64,000 nt of DNA from Symsagittifera roscoffensis (lineage: Eukaryota > Xenacoelomorpha > Acoela > Convolutidae). Where the stretch lies: the NCBI RefSeq assembly GCF_963678635.1, contig NC_087062.1:93037845-93101844 (forward strand). The letters run 5' to 3'. The position numbers and the translations under genes are program-made. Shown here in pieces: positions 11,009-22,857 of the stretch. Within the stretch, counting starts at the first letter, position 1; the number at the start of each line of letters is the position of its first letter. A model generated the notes under the pieces. The model saw only the letters and a program-made list of their open reading frames with translations, was not told where the DNA came from and searched no databases.

Positions 11009-11443
11009 GGCTCTTTTCCAGTTCCCCCCTTTCATTTTTTTTGAAATTAGTTAGATGAGAGCATATTTAAAATGACTTTTCATGTTACAAACTGCATTCA
11101 AAGGTTTCAGCCGGAACAGGTGAACAATTTTCTACATTTTTAACATGCAAATGGCTTGTAAACATTTTATGAACAGCTTTGTTTTATAATCTTACGAGGG
11201 GGTCGGTCGGAAACTGGAAAAGGGCTCTTTTCCAGTTTCCCCCTTTCAAAACATCGAGTTTTATGTTTGTTTTACGTGTTGTTACGGCTAAATGCGTGAT
11301 GTTACGCTGTAAATTATGAAGATCAAATCTGTTCACAGTTGTCGATTTGTTCACCACGCCAAATTTCATTGCATTATGACAACGTTAAATAAGCTTTTCA
11401 AATTTGAATTTGAAAGGGGGGACTGGAAAAGAGCCTGGAAAAG
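11009..11443. mobile_element. Nested pair of hAT-type MITEs
   Basis: The outer element begins GGCTCTTTTCCAGTTCCCCC at 11,009. A second element (11,223-11,435, ends GGCTCTTTTCC / GGAAAAGAGCC) has landed in its right terminus. The inner one is flanked by the 8-bp duplication TGGAAAAG (11,215-11,222 and 11,436-11,443). Copy B has only the outer element (46,170-46,381), ending directly in ACTGGAAAAGAACC, so it is the empty site. An 8-bp target duplication is the hallmark of the hAT superfamily. No transposase is present. Confidence 0.85.
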
Positions 11444-12257
11444 AACCGCGCATTTTGCTAGACAACTTTGCGTGTTCAATTAACCAGGGGGTTGGGAAAA
11501 TGGAAAATGGGCCGAACCGTTTCTTAATTACCACATGTTTATGACAGAGGAATCACATGCAGGGGCGGATTTATTCAGGTGCTCCCTCAAGGATTCGACC
11601 CACTATGACATCCATTATTTTATATCATCCATTTTGGCCGACCAACCCTAGGAGCTTTCTTATATTAAATTTTAATTTCGAACAAACGCAATTTTTTGCT
11701 CAAAATTTTTCAAAAAAAGCCCTAAATTTAATATTTTACAGCTATTTTTCCTTCTATCACCCCACTTCACACAAAAATGAATTTTATGGCCTAAGGAGTG
11801 GTTTTGCAAGGTTAATTATGAAGACTAGATATGTTTGCCATGGCCCAATTAGTCTGCATGTCAATTTTCATGACAATCAGACAAGCTGAACAATAAATTT
11901 ACTTGTGAAATTTTGCGAGTGGTGGGAAAAGGAGCCTCGAAAAAGCGCGATCATTACAACGAGAACCAGTTATTATAAGACAGCCATTTATCAATATATT
12001 TAAGTCATCTTTAAACACAATTAATTTAGGCTCATGGAAGAAAAACTTGCAGTCAAAGTAGTACTAACACGGAAAGTTTGCAAACTCCTCGCAATTTTTT
12101 CCTCGCAATTTGACAAAAAAGTGGCTTGTAGCAGTACTAGTAATTTACAGTTCACCAGTAGTTAAATATAAAACCTTGCAAGTGGGATGAAAGGAAAAAA
12201 AGCCGTACTGTGATTACAGAATAATAGATATATATAAAACTATTTTTTAAAATGTTA
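11444..12257. other. Spacer with MITE-like fragments, no gene seen
   Basis: Collinear with copy B 46,382-47,179. It contains GGGGGTTGGGAAAATGGAAA near 11,488 and a further element-like block ending GTGGGAAAAGGAGCC near 11,937, both decayed members of the GGCTCTTTT family. No credible coding sequence. Confidence 0.45.
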
Positions 12258-13143
12258 CCCGCATCCAGTTTCAAACGTTAATAATCGATTATATTACGAG
12301 TTTAGTACCAGTCTCACTAAAATTGAGAAACAATCGATTTTAATCAATTAATATCTCTTTTTTTAAATCAAATCGTAATTAAATATAATACATTATAATC
12401 GATTCTAATCCATTATTTTTTCGTCTATTTTTCGATACAATTATAATCGATTATAATTGATTATAATCCATTATTTTTGTTCAATTTTCTATTTCGTTTA
12501 TTTTGCACAAAAATCCATTATAATCGATTTTAATTGTTTATAATCCCTTTTGTATGTCCATTTTTGTCTTTGAAGTTGCATCTAAATTGCTTATGTTTTT
12601 GATTTTTGTGGACGTTGGTTCCTATGAAAAATGAGAGAAATATTTTTGAAGTTTTCCAATTCATTCAAATTTATAAGTCTTTTTTCCTTTCTTCCCCATT
12701 AGAGTTATTTTGTGATGCATATTTTAAGCTTTTTTAAACACCAAAACATCAACAAATTGATTTAGTTTCATGATTGATTCGGAAAATTTATTTTTCATCC
12801 ACCGCGAGAACCTTGCCACTCATATAAAAGGATCTCTATGAAACTTTTGTTTCGTGGTAAAACTTTGAGTTGTTTCAGAGATTTTCTTACTGATACAAAA
12901 TTAATAACCCATAAGATATAAATCGAACATAGGAAAATTTCGGCATAAAAAGAAATTATAATCGATTATAATCAATTATAATCGATTATAAGAGATTATA
13001 ATCTCTTGGGAAATATCACGATTATAATCAATTATAAAACCCTTAAAAACCTAATTTTGGTAATTATAATCGATTATAATTGTCAAAAAATCATCATAAT
13101 AATCCGTTATAATCGGTTACTTAGGCCTAAACTTGGATGCGGG
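12258..13143. mobile_element. TA-flanked element with CCCGCATCCA ends and ATTATAATCGATT arrays, copy A only
   Basis: The ends are inverted: CCCGCATCCAGTTT at the left and AAACTTGGATGCGGG at the right. TA lies on both sides (12,256-12,257 and 13,144-13,145). Copy B has the empty site AAATGTTATCCTG with a single TA at 47,178-47,179. Inside, the palindromic motif ATTATAATCGATTATAAT recurs many times near both ends (about 12,280-12,540 and 12,955-13,120), around a unique middle. A TA duplication suggests a Tc1/mariner-like non-autonomous element, but the ends match no family I can name. No ORF of note. Confidence 0.75.
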
Positions 13144-13252
13144 TATCCGGTTTTTTTTACAGAAATTAGTCTTATAATTTCAAATTGTCTTTTCAAGGAA
13201 CTAGTTCTTGTTTACATTTTTTATTTCAACCTTTGAAAAATGTGGAGGAATT

Positions 13253-13493
13253 TTAGCTCTTCTCCAGTCCCCCTTCTTTGATTTAATTCTCGAACTCAAT
13301 GAAAAAAGTCTATTTGAAATGATTTTTCACTTTGAAAATTGCATCATAACGTGTCAGCGCGAACAGGTGAACGAATTTGTACAACTCCGTAATGCAAAAA
13401 ACCGTGAGAACAACTTGTAACTTTAATTTTGTTTAAACTTGTAATTGTAACTTGTAATTTTACTAGGGTGTTGGGAAGCTGGAAAAGAACTGG
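13253..13493. mobile_element. hAT-type MITE, diverged
   Basis: Starts AGCTCTTCTCCAGTCCCCCT and ends GGGAAGCTGGAAAAGAACTG, the same terminal family as 11,009 but more decayed. It is present in copy B near 47,290-47,510. No clear target duplication is readable. Confidence 0.6.
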
Positions 13494-14305
13494 AACTTTA
13501 AATTGGTTTTTAATTTTTTATGTATTTTTTTGTTTTACTCGAAATCAGCTACTACAAATAATCATCGCAAAGAATGAGTGATATATCATATTAAAGTTTT
13601 TTTAGTCGTGATTTGAACAGCATTAAAATTTTAAGAAAGTTTTCCCAGTTTTGAGAAAAACAAGTTTTGAATTTTTGGTTTCTCGTCTAAACTTGAGCGA
13701 GTAAAGCGAGCAAACACGCTTGTTTATGCTTAATTTAAGCCATTTAAAATAGCTTTTTTAAGGCTTTTTTAAAATTTTACTCAAGTAAAATTAGTTTTTG
13801 GAGATTTTTAAGGTCATTTTGGGAATCAAAACTTCAAAAATTTAGAAAATTGTTTTTTTTTCTTAATGATATTTTGTTGTTTTTCTGGTCATTTTTTTCA
13901 AAATCTGTTTTATTGATTTCTATGACTGTCGGATATGCTTAAACCATAGTTTTACATTTGATACTTTTATCACACCACTCGGGTCCTTTTTTCCTAAACT
14001 AATTTGAAAAAAAAAACTTTTGCTCTTTTAGTTTTTTGAGTACTATATTCTGAACATTCAGTACTAAATTCTGTGAAACCGGCTGCTCTTGTGACTATTT
14101 ATCTTTTGTTGCGGGTTTTTAACAAGCTGTTCCGTCATTGCTAGATGTGATGCTAATCAACTGGTGTGGTTCTTGCAAAAATGAAACTTGAGGTAACATT
14201 GCCCTATTGTTTCAAATATTGGCATCTATATTGATTATAAGTTCGCAGCATATTTGGCCTTGAATCAAAACCTTGTAAAAGCATTACTCCATTCATAATT
14301 TTATT

Positions 14306-14744
14306 GGCTCTTTTCCAGTTTCCCACCCCCCTCGAAAAATTAAAAAATAAAACTGTTCAAAAATTGAGCTCTTTTCCAGTTTCCCCCTTTCAAATTCACT
14401 TTTAAAAAGCTTATTTACGTTATCATAATGCGATAAAATTTGGCGTGGTGAACAAAACGACAACTGTGATCAGGTTTGTTCTTCATACTGTTCATTGTAA
14501 CATCGAGCATTTAGCCGTAATAATACGTAAAACAAACAAAAAAACTCGGTATTTCGAAAGGGGGAACTGGAAAAGAGCCAAAAATTGTTCACACGGCACT
14601 TTGCATGTTAAAAATGCTGTAAAAATTTATTCATTTGTTCACGCTCACAAGTTTTAACGCAGTTTATAACATAAAAAGTCAGTTTAAATAGTCTTTCATA
14701 TTTTGAATTTCAGAAAATATCAAAGGGGGAACTGGAAAAGAGCC
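14306..14744. mobile_element. hAT-type MITE with a younger one inserted (14,367-14,579)
   Basis: The outer element runs from GGCTCTTTTCCAGTTTCCCA to GGGGGAACTGGAAAAGAGCC. The inner element (AGCTCTTTTCC...GGAAAAGAGCC) is bounded by the 8-bp duplication AAAAATTG (14,359-14,366 and 14,580-14,587). Copy B (49,016-49,232) has only the outer element, with a single AAAAATTG as the empty site. This is strong evidence for hAT-type cut-and-paste insertion after the two copies diverged. Confidence 0.85.
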
Positions 14745-15378
14745 TGGAATGTTAACCATTAGATGAATAGTTTGGTTGCGTAGTCCATGAAGTTCGAAAC
14801 TGAGATCAAAAAGGAGAAAATGCTATCAACTAAAGGAGATACTTCTCATTCCTATAATCAAAACTCAGTTGTCGCTTCCGAGCTCAGAAGCCGGAGACGG
14901 GTAAAAACATAACAGTTTTCGGATGATCTCAAAAAGACTCAAGATTCTTTTCCCACTCCCCGCCCACATAGCACGTTTTTCATTCACATAATACTTCGCA
15001 TGCGATTTTAAGTAAACGCGTGATTTTTTTGTTATGACACATGAATTAAAGCTGTGGATTCTTTCCTTTTTTATAGTTTTTTTTTACGTGCTATAACGGC
15101 TAAATGCGTGATATTACGGTGTGAAGTATAAAGACCAAATCTGTTCACAATTGTAGTTTTGTTCACCATGCAAGTCTTTCATTGCAGTTATTTAATCTTG
15201 AAATTCAAACATGCGGTGAGTGGAAAGAAGCCCAAACTTGTTCAAACCAGTTGAATTCTTCACCATGCAAAACTGGTTTAAAATTTTTAGACACAATTAA
15301 AAATTGCCACTACACAAAAAATCGTTGATTCTTTTGTTCCCATTAGATCGCACTAACATCTGCTTTGAAAAAAAAATT

Positions 15379-15565
15379 GGCTCTTTTCCAGTTCCCCCCT
15401 TTGTTAAATTACAAAAAGAGATGTTCAAAAATTGTTCAAACGGCAATTTTCATGTTAGAAATGTTGTGAAAATTTGTTCAGCTGTTCACGCTGACACGTT
15501 TTAATGCAGTTTATAACATTAGAAATTGTTTTAAAAAAACTTTTATGGGAAACTGGAAAAGAGCC
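15379..15565. mobile_element. hAT-type MITE, copy A only
   Basis: GGCTCTTTTCCAGTTCCCCC at the left and GGAAACTGGAAAAGAGCC at the right. It sits in an A-run: GAAAAAAAAATT before and AAAAAAATTGAG after, consistent with an ~8-bp A/T duplication blurred by slippage. Copy B reads AAAAAATTGAGTAAATG straight through at 51,130-51,150. Confidence 0.75.
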
Positions 15566-15740
15566 AAAAAAATTGAGTAAATGAAAATGAGGCATTTGTT
15601 AATTTTGATTACTTATTACTTTTGTTCAGCTTTGAATGAATATTTGAGTCGGTTGAACGTTGTTTGTATTCCTATTTAGGTCGTGATAATTTCAATTTTC
15701 GTTCAGGAAATTTTTATTCAGGAAAAAGTCTTCAGATTTT

Positions 15741-15944
15741 GGCTCTTTTTCCTTCCCCCCCCCCCCCCTCACTCAAACATGAATTTTATGGTCTAACGAA
15801 TGCTTTTACAAGGTTAATTATGAAGACCTAATATGTTTGTCATGGCCTAATTATTCTGCGTGTCAATTTTCATGACTATCGGACAAAGTGAACAGAAACT
15901 TCAATTATAAAAATTTGCAGGTGGGGGGAAAAGGAAAAAGAGCC
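15741..15944. mobile_element. hAT-type MITE, subfamily with TTTTTCCTTCCCC ends
   Basis: The 204-bp element GGCTCTTTTTCCTTCCCCC ... GGGGAAAAGGAAAAAGAGCC is bounded by the perfect 8-bp duplication CAGATTTT (15,733-15,740 and 15,945-15,952). It is shared with copy B (53,029-53,222, same CAGATTTT), so it pre-dates the split of the copies. The same subfamily recurs at 17,474, 45,061 and 54,790. Confidence 0.85.
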
Positions 15945-16156
15945 CAGATTTTTTCATGGCCTTACTTTTTTTTAAATTTGGTTTAAAAAATAAGTTTTAC
16001 ATTTTGTTTTAGATTTTACTGTTTTACTATTAAACAGTAAAATGTAAAATTCCAAAAAAAAGATTGACGTCTATTTATGAAAATGGATTTAAATTATCAG
16101 ATTTCCCAGCAAAATGAAAATTTAAGCTATTCAATCAATTTTCTCAAAATGATTTC

Positions 16157-17640
16157 GGCTCTTTTCCTACCCCTCTCGTAAATCTGAAAATTAAGCTGTT
16201 CAAAAATTGTTCACACGGTTTTTTTTGCAGTGAGAAACGTTGAAGAAACATGTTCAACTATTCACGCTGACACGTTTCAGTGCAAATTATAACATGAAAA
16301 AATGTTTTAAATAGACTTTCATATATGGAATTTGGTGAAACCCAAAATGGCGAACTGGAAAAGAGCCTTGATTTCATTTGCCGGCTCTTTTTAGCTCCCC
16401 CTTTTGCTTTTTTATGAAATTCAATATATGAAAGTAAAACGTGTCTGCGTGAACAAGTGAACAATACAACAATACAACATTTCTTACATGCAAATTGCCG
16501 TGTGAACAATTTACGAAAGGTTTTATTAGGTAGTTTTAAGATGGAGGTGGGAAACTGAAAAAGAACCATTTTATCATAAGTGTTTCTATCGTAAGATCGT
16601 CTTGAAAATTAAAACATGTTAAAGCAAAAAAAACTTCACAAAAGTGTTAGAGTCACAAAAACATAATCGAGTTCTAGTTTCGAAGGTGAATTTTAGTTTG
16701 TAGTTCTCTCCGCGGAATGAAAAGTAACCTAATGATCCAGTTGTCTCACACTGGATTTTTCTTATGAATTGACAACCAAAAATTGTTCCAGAAAATTATA
16801 GAGCAGTAATGCCACCATTTTTTTGGCTTTTAATTTCAAAAAGTAAGATTTATCAAAAAAAAACAATTTTCTGATTCTTTCATAAATCTTTTTCTAAATA
16901 TTTCTTGGCTAACTTTTTTCCCTTGCGTTCATCAATTCTTTTCCAACTGCCTGATGGCTGTATCCAAATAGCTAGCCTCAGTAGCAGCAAATAGCTCGGA
17001 CCATTTTTTGAGCAGGGTTAAATCGTCTTTCACACGTTTAAAGAAAGAAGTATATGGCATGTTAACTTGGGTGTAGGGTAGGGAAATGGGAAATTGTCAA
17101 GCATCCATAATTTCATTTAAAATGATCGCAGGTAAAATAGTTTTTCAAGTTTGAGCTCAGTGTGTTATTACATTTCACATGGCTTGCAAAACATCAAAGT
17201 GGCTAGTTATCAGTTTAACATTACTTTTTTTCTTAAAAAATTGGAAAAAGAATCTAATTTTTTTTCGGAAGTTCAATTATCTTACAATAATCTATAGTAT
17301 GGAAAATGTCTTGAGTGTGCATGTGCGTAGAAATTGCTTCTTGTTCAAAATTACCGAAACAAAAGAATCAAAGTAGTTGGTTTTTTGTGTAGCGGCCGTT
17401 TTTATTTGTGTTCAGGGCCATTACTTTTAACACTTTACTGTTCTCAATCAATTACGAGCGAAAGGACAAAAACGGCTCTTTTTCCTTACCCCCTTCCCCA
17501 CATCGCACCAATTTGCTTGTGTAACGAGTGGATTTACAAGATTAATTTTGAAAATTGAAAATGTTTGTCGTAGCCTATTCAGTCCGCACGAAAAAACGAA
17601 AAAAAAATTATAATGAATGTGGTCAAATTCTTTTTTCCAA
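16157..17640. mobile_element. Three more GGCTCTTTT-type MITEs and a hairpin repeat
   Basis: One element at 16,157-16,367 has near-matching 8-bp flanks ATGATTTC/TTGATTTC (copy B has TTGATTTT/TTGATTTC). Another runs 16,383-16,567 (GGCTCTTTTTAGCTCCCCC to GGGAAACTGAAAAAGAACC). The third starts at 17,474 (GGCTCTTTTTCCTTACCCC) with an unclear end near 17,640. Between them, 16,670-16,965 is a copy of the ~300-bp repeat ending at the hairpin CCAACTGCCTGATGG. All are shared with copy B (53,430-54,960). Short ORFs here track the MITE termini and are not genes. Confidence 0.65.
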
Positions 17641-18465
17641 TCCATTAGATCTCACTAACAACTCCTCTCACAAAAAATTTTTGAGCAACTGAAATTGATA
17701 TTGCTGAATTATCAGATCAAAAACTATCAAACGAGTATCAAATGTAACTTCGCCTAATTTTTGTGAAATAAAAATGAAAATTGAATGACACTTTTAACGT
17801 AACAGTTTCTTTGAACCGGGAAATACTTACTCACGTTAGATCTTTCAAGACCTAATTAGACTTATATCAAGCCAAGAGAAAAAAAACTGAATAAGAAAAA
17901 GGGGAGAAAATAAGGGATTACTCGAAACGTTTCTTTATACGGAAAAGTCTCGTCTTCACCTTAAGTGTTTTTGTTTTTTTTTGTTTTTGTCAGGACTCCT
18001 TTGAATAAAAACTGTTTAAAATTTTTTAATTTTCAATAATGCGTAATTAAAACAACACAAAAGTGAAAACTATTTTGGAAAACCACAACCTACCCAGGTT
18101 TACCAAACATGCAAACATGCAATTTTGATATATGAAAACTTCTCGTCTTGCGAGTTCCAGAAAAACTTGCGTACAAAAAATTGTATATAACCTCTATGAT
18201 GAGCATTGTTTACACAAAAAAATTGCATGACAAGCAGCTTGAAATTTGAATTCGATTAGTGAACTCCAATAAAGTTAGGTGTTGACGGATAAGCTACAGG
18301 GATAAATTGAAACTCATGCCTTTCTATCAAAGCAATTGTAACTTTTCTCGCAGAATCAGGTGCAAAAAAGTTACTTTTCGTGTAGGTTTTGCAGTTAAGA
18401 ATAAAATGGTTGAACAGAGTTCCGTTTTTTTTATACATTAAGAGGGCAAACTGTGCATTTTGCGA
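17641..18465. other. Spacer, with a minus-strand ORF at 18,256-18,522
   Basis: Mostly AT-rich. The minus-strand frame (88 aa, MLRIPRYICFWPIAESAYKS...) stays open in copy B (55,521-55,841) despite an indel of nine bases in copy B (adding FSP), and most residues match. Protein status is uncertain because its start overlaps the GCGGAATCCGC palindrome cluster. Unrecognised. Confidence 0.3.
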
Positions 18466-18644
18466 TTTGTAAGCGGATTCCGCAATGGGCCAAAAACAGA
18501 TATATCGCGGAATCCGCAACATTGCTACTTTTTTTTGATCTTGTTCATTGTTTTGGATTCCACGGACAAGAGACTAAAACACTGTATTTCTCAAAATTGC
18601 TCCAAAAACTGGCTACTTTGCGGAATCTGCAACAAAATTTGTGG
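18466..18644. repeat. Start of a GCGGA(A/T)TCCGC palindrome cluster (copy A)
   Basis: The 11-bp perfect palindromes GCGGATTCCGC (18,473-18,483) and GCGGAATCCGC (18,507-18,517), and the near match TTGCGGAATCTGCAAC (about 18,619), lie just before the assembly gap. The full cluster is readable in copy B from about 55,793 to 56,190. Confidence 0.7.
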
Positions 18645-18844
18645 NNNNNNNNNNNNNNNNNNNNNNNNNNNNNNNNNNNNNNNNNNNNNNNNNNNNNNNN
18701 NNNNNNNNNNNNNNNNNNNNNNNNNNNNNNNNNNNNNNNNNNNNNNNNNNNNNNNNNNNNNNNNNNNNNNNNNNNNNNNNNNNNNNNNNNNNNNNNNNNN
18801 NNNNNNNNNNNNNNNNNNNNNNNNNNNNNNNNNNNNNNNNNNNN
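18645..18844. other. Assembly gap of exactly 200 N
   Basis: A run of 200 N interrupts copy A inside the palindrome cluster, right after CAACAAAATTTGTGG. The round length suggests a placeholder. ORFs reported across it are meaningless. The gap is where collinearity with copy B ends. Confidence 0.98.
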
Positions 18845-19030
18845 CCAATTTTCTCTAGTTGGGTTAAGGTTCTCAAAAAAGCGCCCTCATAAATTGCTCT
18901 AGAAAGTCAAAAAAACTCAAAATGCATCCATTTTTTTCTTTGAAATTCGAAAGTTGAGATTTTTTTAACAAAGTCAAAATTTTTGTATGTTTACTTGTTC
19001 ATTACTCTTTTCCAATCTTCGATTGGCTAT
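18845..19030 (+). repeat. Hairpin-ended ~300-bp repeat, 5'-truncated by the gap
   Basis: CCAATTTTCTCTAGTTGGGT, then AAAAAAGCGCCCTCATAAAT, TGAAATTCGAAAGTTGAGAT, then the terminal hairpin CCAATC-TTC-GATTGG followed by CTATGTT. The stem bases differ from those of other copies but still pair. Confidence 0.7.
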
Positions 19031-19134
19031 GTTCATCTCATTGTACAAATTTCACCTAATATGTAAATAAACTATCGAAGATTGTTAACTATTTTTAATT
19101 CTCACTTTCTTCTGTTTTTTGAATTAGAATTTAA

Positions 19135-19296
19135 ATGAGCCATATCTGGATTCGGCAACGGAATAATTTCATTCGAATCATTGAAAGAAAAGCTGAATTA
19201 ATAAATTTGAGACGAATTAATCGAAAAGGAGTACATCATAAGCTTATCGATAGAGGCGACAAAACGCCTAAAAGATCAGAAAAACAACTGAACTGA
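19135..19296 (+). CDS. Small unassigned basic ORF, 53 aa
   Basis: ATG at 19,135 (in-frame TAA directly before) gives MSHIWIRQRNNFIRIIERKA, then an Arg/Lys-rich second half ending RSEKQLN and TGA. The composition is more protein-like than the background. A pyrimidine tract and AG (TTTTTTGAATTAG) end at 19,126, so it could also be an exon. There is no second copy for comparison and no recognised domain. Confidence 0.25.
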   Translation: MSHIWIRQRNNFIRIIERKAELINLRRINRKGVHHKLIDRGDKTPKRSEKQLN

Positions 19297-22200
19297 GCAG
19301 AACTGAAACAATTTTTAAAAACTGAAAAGTAAGAATAGCTTGTAGTGGATTTTCAAACATTATGCACGTAGTGAATAGTGAATACTACTATGTAAAATAT
19401 TGATTTTTTTCTTCGTTTTTTGTTCAAGAAAAATTTGTAAAATTTGTTCACGCACAAATTAGATTTTTCGCGGCGCAACTTTTGATTCCTTTTTAAGTTC
19501 ACATCATTTCCTTTGTTAAAATGAAAGCAAATTCCACATTTAAAAAGCAAAAAATTACATGTCTTAGAAACATGATCAAAATGTAATTTAGAAAATGAAT
19601 TTTGATTTTCAGTTTTAAATGTGGAAAAAGAATTTAATCTATCGCTCTAGTTTTTTCAAAGTATCAAAAAAGTGTCAATCTTAAATTGTTCTTAAATTGA
19701 AAAACTCGGAAGTTTCAAGGACCTTTTTTCATCTGAATCAAAATTAGCTTTTTTTTCCAAAAAAAAGTCAGTGTTTTTTATGTTTCCTTGCGTTTATAGA
19801 TTCTTGTCTATCAATTTGAAAGTTGTGATTCAATTTAAAGTGACTTTTTGTTAATTAAAAACGCTTTGTTTGTCAAAATTTTGATTTTATTTGTCAAAAA
19901 ACTTTTAATGTACAATTTTTTTATATATAAAATTAGTATGATGAGCGTTTTTGCAAATATAATTTAAGTTTGAAGACCCTTTTGGATGATTTTGTACCGT
20001 TTGTTTTTAGTCTCACACCAGCTTTTATGCTCGAATAAAAAAAGAAATTATCAATTCTTTTCAAAACTAGACATTTTTGGGTGTGAAGTACAAAGTTTAA
20101 GAAAAAATTATGTTGAAATTCTTGTGTGAAGCCAATTTTTCTTCTTTTTTGTTGTAGGAGAGGATATACTGAACACTGTCAAAAACACCAGCCAAATGTT
20201 TTCACTATGGATTTTATTGAATTTGAAGCTTTCTAGTCTTACAGAAAAACTTACGCTTTGTGTTATAACCTTTTCACCACATTAACGACTTAAGCAGCTT
20301 ACGTTTTAAGAATTTTGTCACTTAATTGATTAATTTGAAAAAAAGTTTCTATTTAAATGTCTCGATTTGAAAAGATCCGTGGCTATTTGATTAGTAGAAA
20401 AACTTAAGTTTTTTCTCAAGAATAAGTCCTAAAATGCTCTGAAAACTACAGATGTGGATTTATGATCGCACTTAGGTATATATGAATTTTTTGAATTCAA
20501 TTGCAAATCTTCTGCTGAAATTTACGTAGATTTTACTCTCGAAATACGAAAGTGGAAAAGGCGCAAAAAATGTGAATAAATTCTAATTTCAAAAATGCAA
20601 TTTAATTATCAGATTTCCCAGCAACATGAAAGTTTTATCTGTTGATCCAGTCTTCTCAAATTGGGTTAAATCTATCTACTCATAAATTGTTTGTGGAAAT
20701 CAAAAAGCTCTAAGGGATATAGATATGTTAAAATAGCATAAGTTGAAGTTTTTTTTTGAAAAACAAATCAATTTTTTTTTGTTCATTACTTTTCTGAACT
20801 ATCGGTTGGTTATGTTTTTTTAAGACGGAAACCTGAAGTTTTTTCAACAAAAATGTCATTATATTTTTTCTACTTCATTGCGTTCATCGAATCTTTTCCA
20901 ACTATTTGTTCTTTGTTTTTTCAACCAATTGGAACTACCTCAAAAAAGTTTTCAGTGATTGGAATGAGAAATTTTTTAAAAACCTTTTCAGTCGTGATAC
21001 GAATTCTAACAAAAAAAATTGATTAATTTGTTTAGTGTTTAAAAAATTTGTTCGAAATTTCTTCTGTTTGAGTTCAAATTTCGGGCATAATAACAAAATT
21101 TACGATCTTTAAAATATAAAAACAATCAAATATAATGGTTTAAGAAAAGCCATTAAAAACTGTTGTTTGATGGTTGCAAGTTTTTCCAATTTTGAGAAAA
21201 TGTTTTTGGTTGGCTAGAATAATTGTGATCGAAACATTCGTTGCTTGTATCAAGACGATAGGCTACTCATCCAGTGATCAAGATACTACACATAAACACA
21301 GAAAACAGTCTCATAGCTTAAACTTCTCTTGAATGTAGTGAAACTCTACGTATCCTTGACATGTGGTTGCATACTTACTTTTGTACATAATAATGTTTTT
21401 TTTTGAGATTTGATTTTTCTTTTTCAAGGCAATTAACGTTCTCCTTTGACCAAATAATTGGGGTGGAAGCAGGAACAGCTGCGCTTTGAATAGAAAATTT
21501 GTTTTGAGCTTTCTAACGAAAAAGACTCAAATCAACTTTTCAAAAATTTTCTTAACTTGATTTCTTTTCTTTTCTTTTTTATTGAGTCTTTATTTCATTT
21601 TCGTTCTAATTTTTCGCAAAAAAATTGTGCGCATTTGCAATTGTTTTTTGGTGGATTGTCGTTCAATTTTTTTCATGTTTATTTCTTATTCATTTGCTCA
21701 TTGGGATAATACACTCTTCAACAACAAAATCATAATAAATAGCAGCAAAAAGAGTGGAAAAATGTAGATTTCAAACGTAGATATTTTATTTCAGGAGATT
21801 CAGCAGAAGAAAAGAAAATTCTTTGACTCAAAAACCAGAAATTATTAGAATTTTGAAAATTGCTTGAGACAAAAAAAATAATTTATAGTTTTGAGCTCAT
21901 AATTTTTTTGAAAAACACAAAAAGTTCTTGGATTTCCTATGCTCTTATTTTTCTCCAAGTTGTGTTTGTTTGGTTGCTTAGAAAAAGTCATTCGTGTGAA
22001 ATAGTCTAATTTTTATAATGGCAATGTGACTCTTAAATTGTTGAATTGGATTTATTGGAAAAACAATTTTTGGAAGAAAATTCACAAGCAGAAAAAATGA
22101 AGAAAAAAAAACATGGAAATAAGTTAAGTTTTAAAATCTTTTATGATTGACCCAATATTGAATCTCAGAAGTTGGTTGAGTTGACAAAGTTTTTTCCAAA

Positions 22201-22360
22201 GAAAAATGGTACTTTGGACGTCAAAAAACGTTCATGTATAAATACATTTTACAATAAATTTAGATATAGATCGAATTGATAGACTTTCCAAAAAAATGCC
22301 GAAACTGCATTTTGGCGGTTTAACATATGATTAATTTTCCACTCTTTTGTAATTATACAT
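19297..22360. other. Non-coding AT-rich stretch with two hairpin-ended repeats
   Basis: Copies of the ~300-bp repeat lie at about 19,590-19,830 and 20,560-20,830 (GCGCAAAAAATGTGAATAAA ... hairpin GAACTATCGGTTGG). A partial tail is at 20,870-20,925. The rest (19,300-19,590 and 20,930-22,360) shows A/T runs only; I see no gene. Confidence 0.5.
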
Positions 22361-22857
22361 AACAAGACTGCTCGTATCAGGGCGAAAATCTGAATGTTCC
22401 GTCTGCTTTTTGGTGTTCGCCTAAAAAATGATAACTTACTTCAAAAAAATGAAAATTGAAAAAAAAAGTTTTTAATATTTTTTTTCATCCCCCACGCCCT
22501 ATAACAAAGTGACATAATTTGCTCCAAGAAACATATCAATTTAGACAAGTAGACTACTTCATCCAATTTGGAAGAATTCTAAGACGGGTTAAATCTCCGC
22601 TTAAGCGTTAATAGCGCGAAACTTATCGTGCGTTAATTGTCCCAAATTGGCCTAAATGGCAACTTTTAAACCCCAATAATTTTACAAAAATGATCACAAG
22701 TAAATTATCTTTTGAAACTTAAGCTCGGAACAACAGGACCTTTTGAATGATATTAAAAAAATTCCGTCAAAAATGGCTAATTAAAAAGTCTAAATTTGTC
22801 TGAAGAAAAAAAAATGTCTCGAGCACAAATATGGCGTTATTTTCGTTACTAAAGTCA
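22361..22857 (-). mobile_element. Diverged Helentron-like element, reverse orientation
   Basis: Reads as the complement of the family: AACAAGACTGCTCGTATCAG at the left is the 3' terminus. ATTGTCCCAAATTGGCC lies in the body. TTTTCGTTACTAAAGTC at the right is the decayed 5' hairpin. The 3' stem is degraded (GGGCGAAAATCTG), so this is an older copy. Confidence 0.65.

Larger units (their letters stand above)
1..18644. repeat. Large direct duplication, copy A
   Basis: The sequence from base 1 is collinear, in the same orientation, with 24,697-55,962. Matching landmarks include the window start (AGCAAAAACTGTACAATAAA), the two ATG exons at 481 and 1,728, the MITE clusters at 1-3 kb and 11-17 kb, and the GCGGAATCCGC cluster at 18.47 kb. 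The copies differ by scattered substitutions, small indels and many mobile-element insertions private to one copy. Private to A are a Helentron-like element (8,267-8,796), a TA-flanked element (12,258-13,143) and three hAT-type MITEs (11,223, 14,367 and 15,379). The true left edge is unknown because A begins at the window edge. The right edge is the N gap. This may be a haplotypic (allelic) copy or a true duplication. Confidence 0.93.

Noticed and set aside
12280-13120. CRISPR-like array in the ATTATAATCGATT region
   Set aside because: Repeats are short, palindromic, irregularly spaced and lie within a TIR element of a eukaryotic genome.
18453-18902. ORFs of 83-149 codons spanning the N gap
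   Set aside because: They are open only because N codons are not stops; most of their length is unknown sequence.
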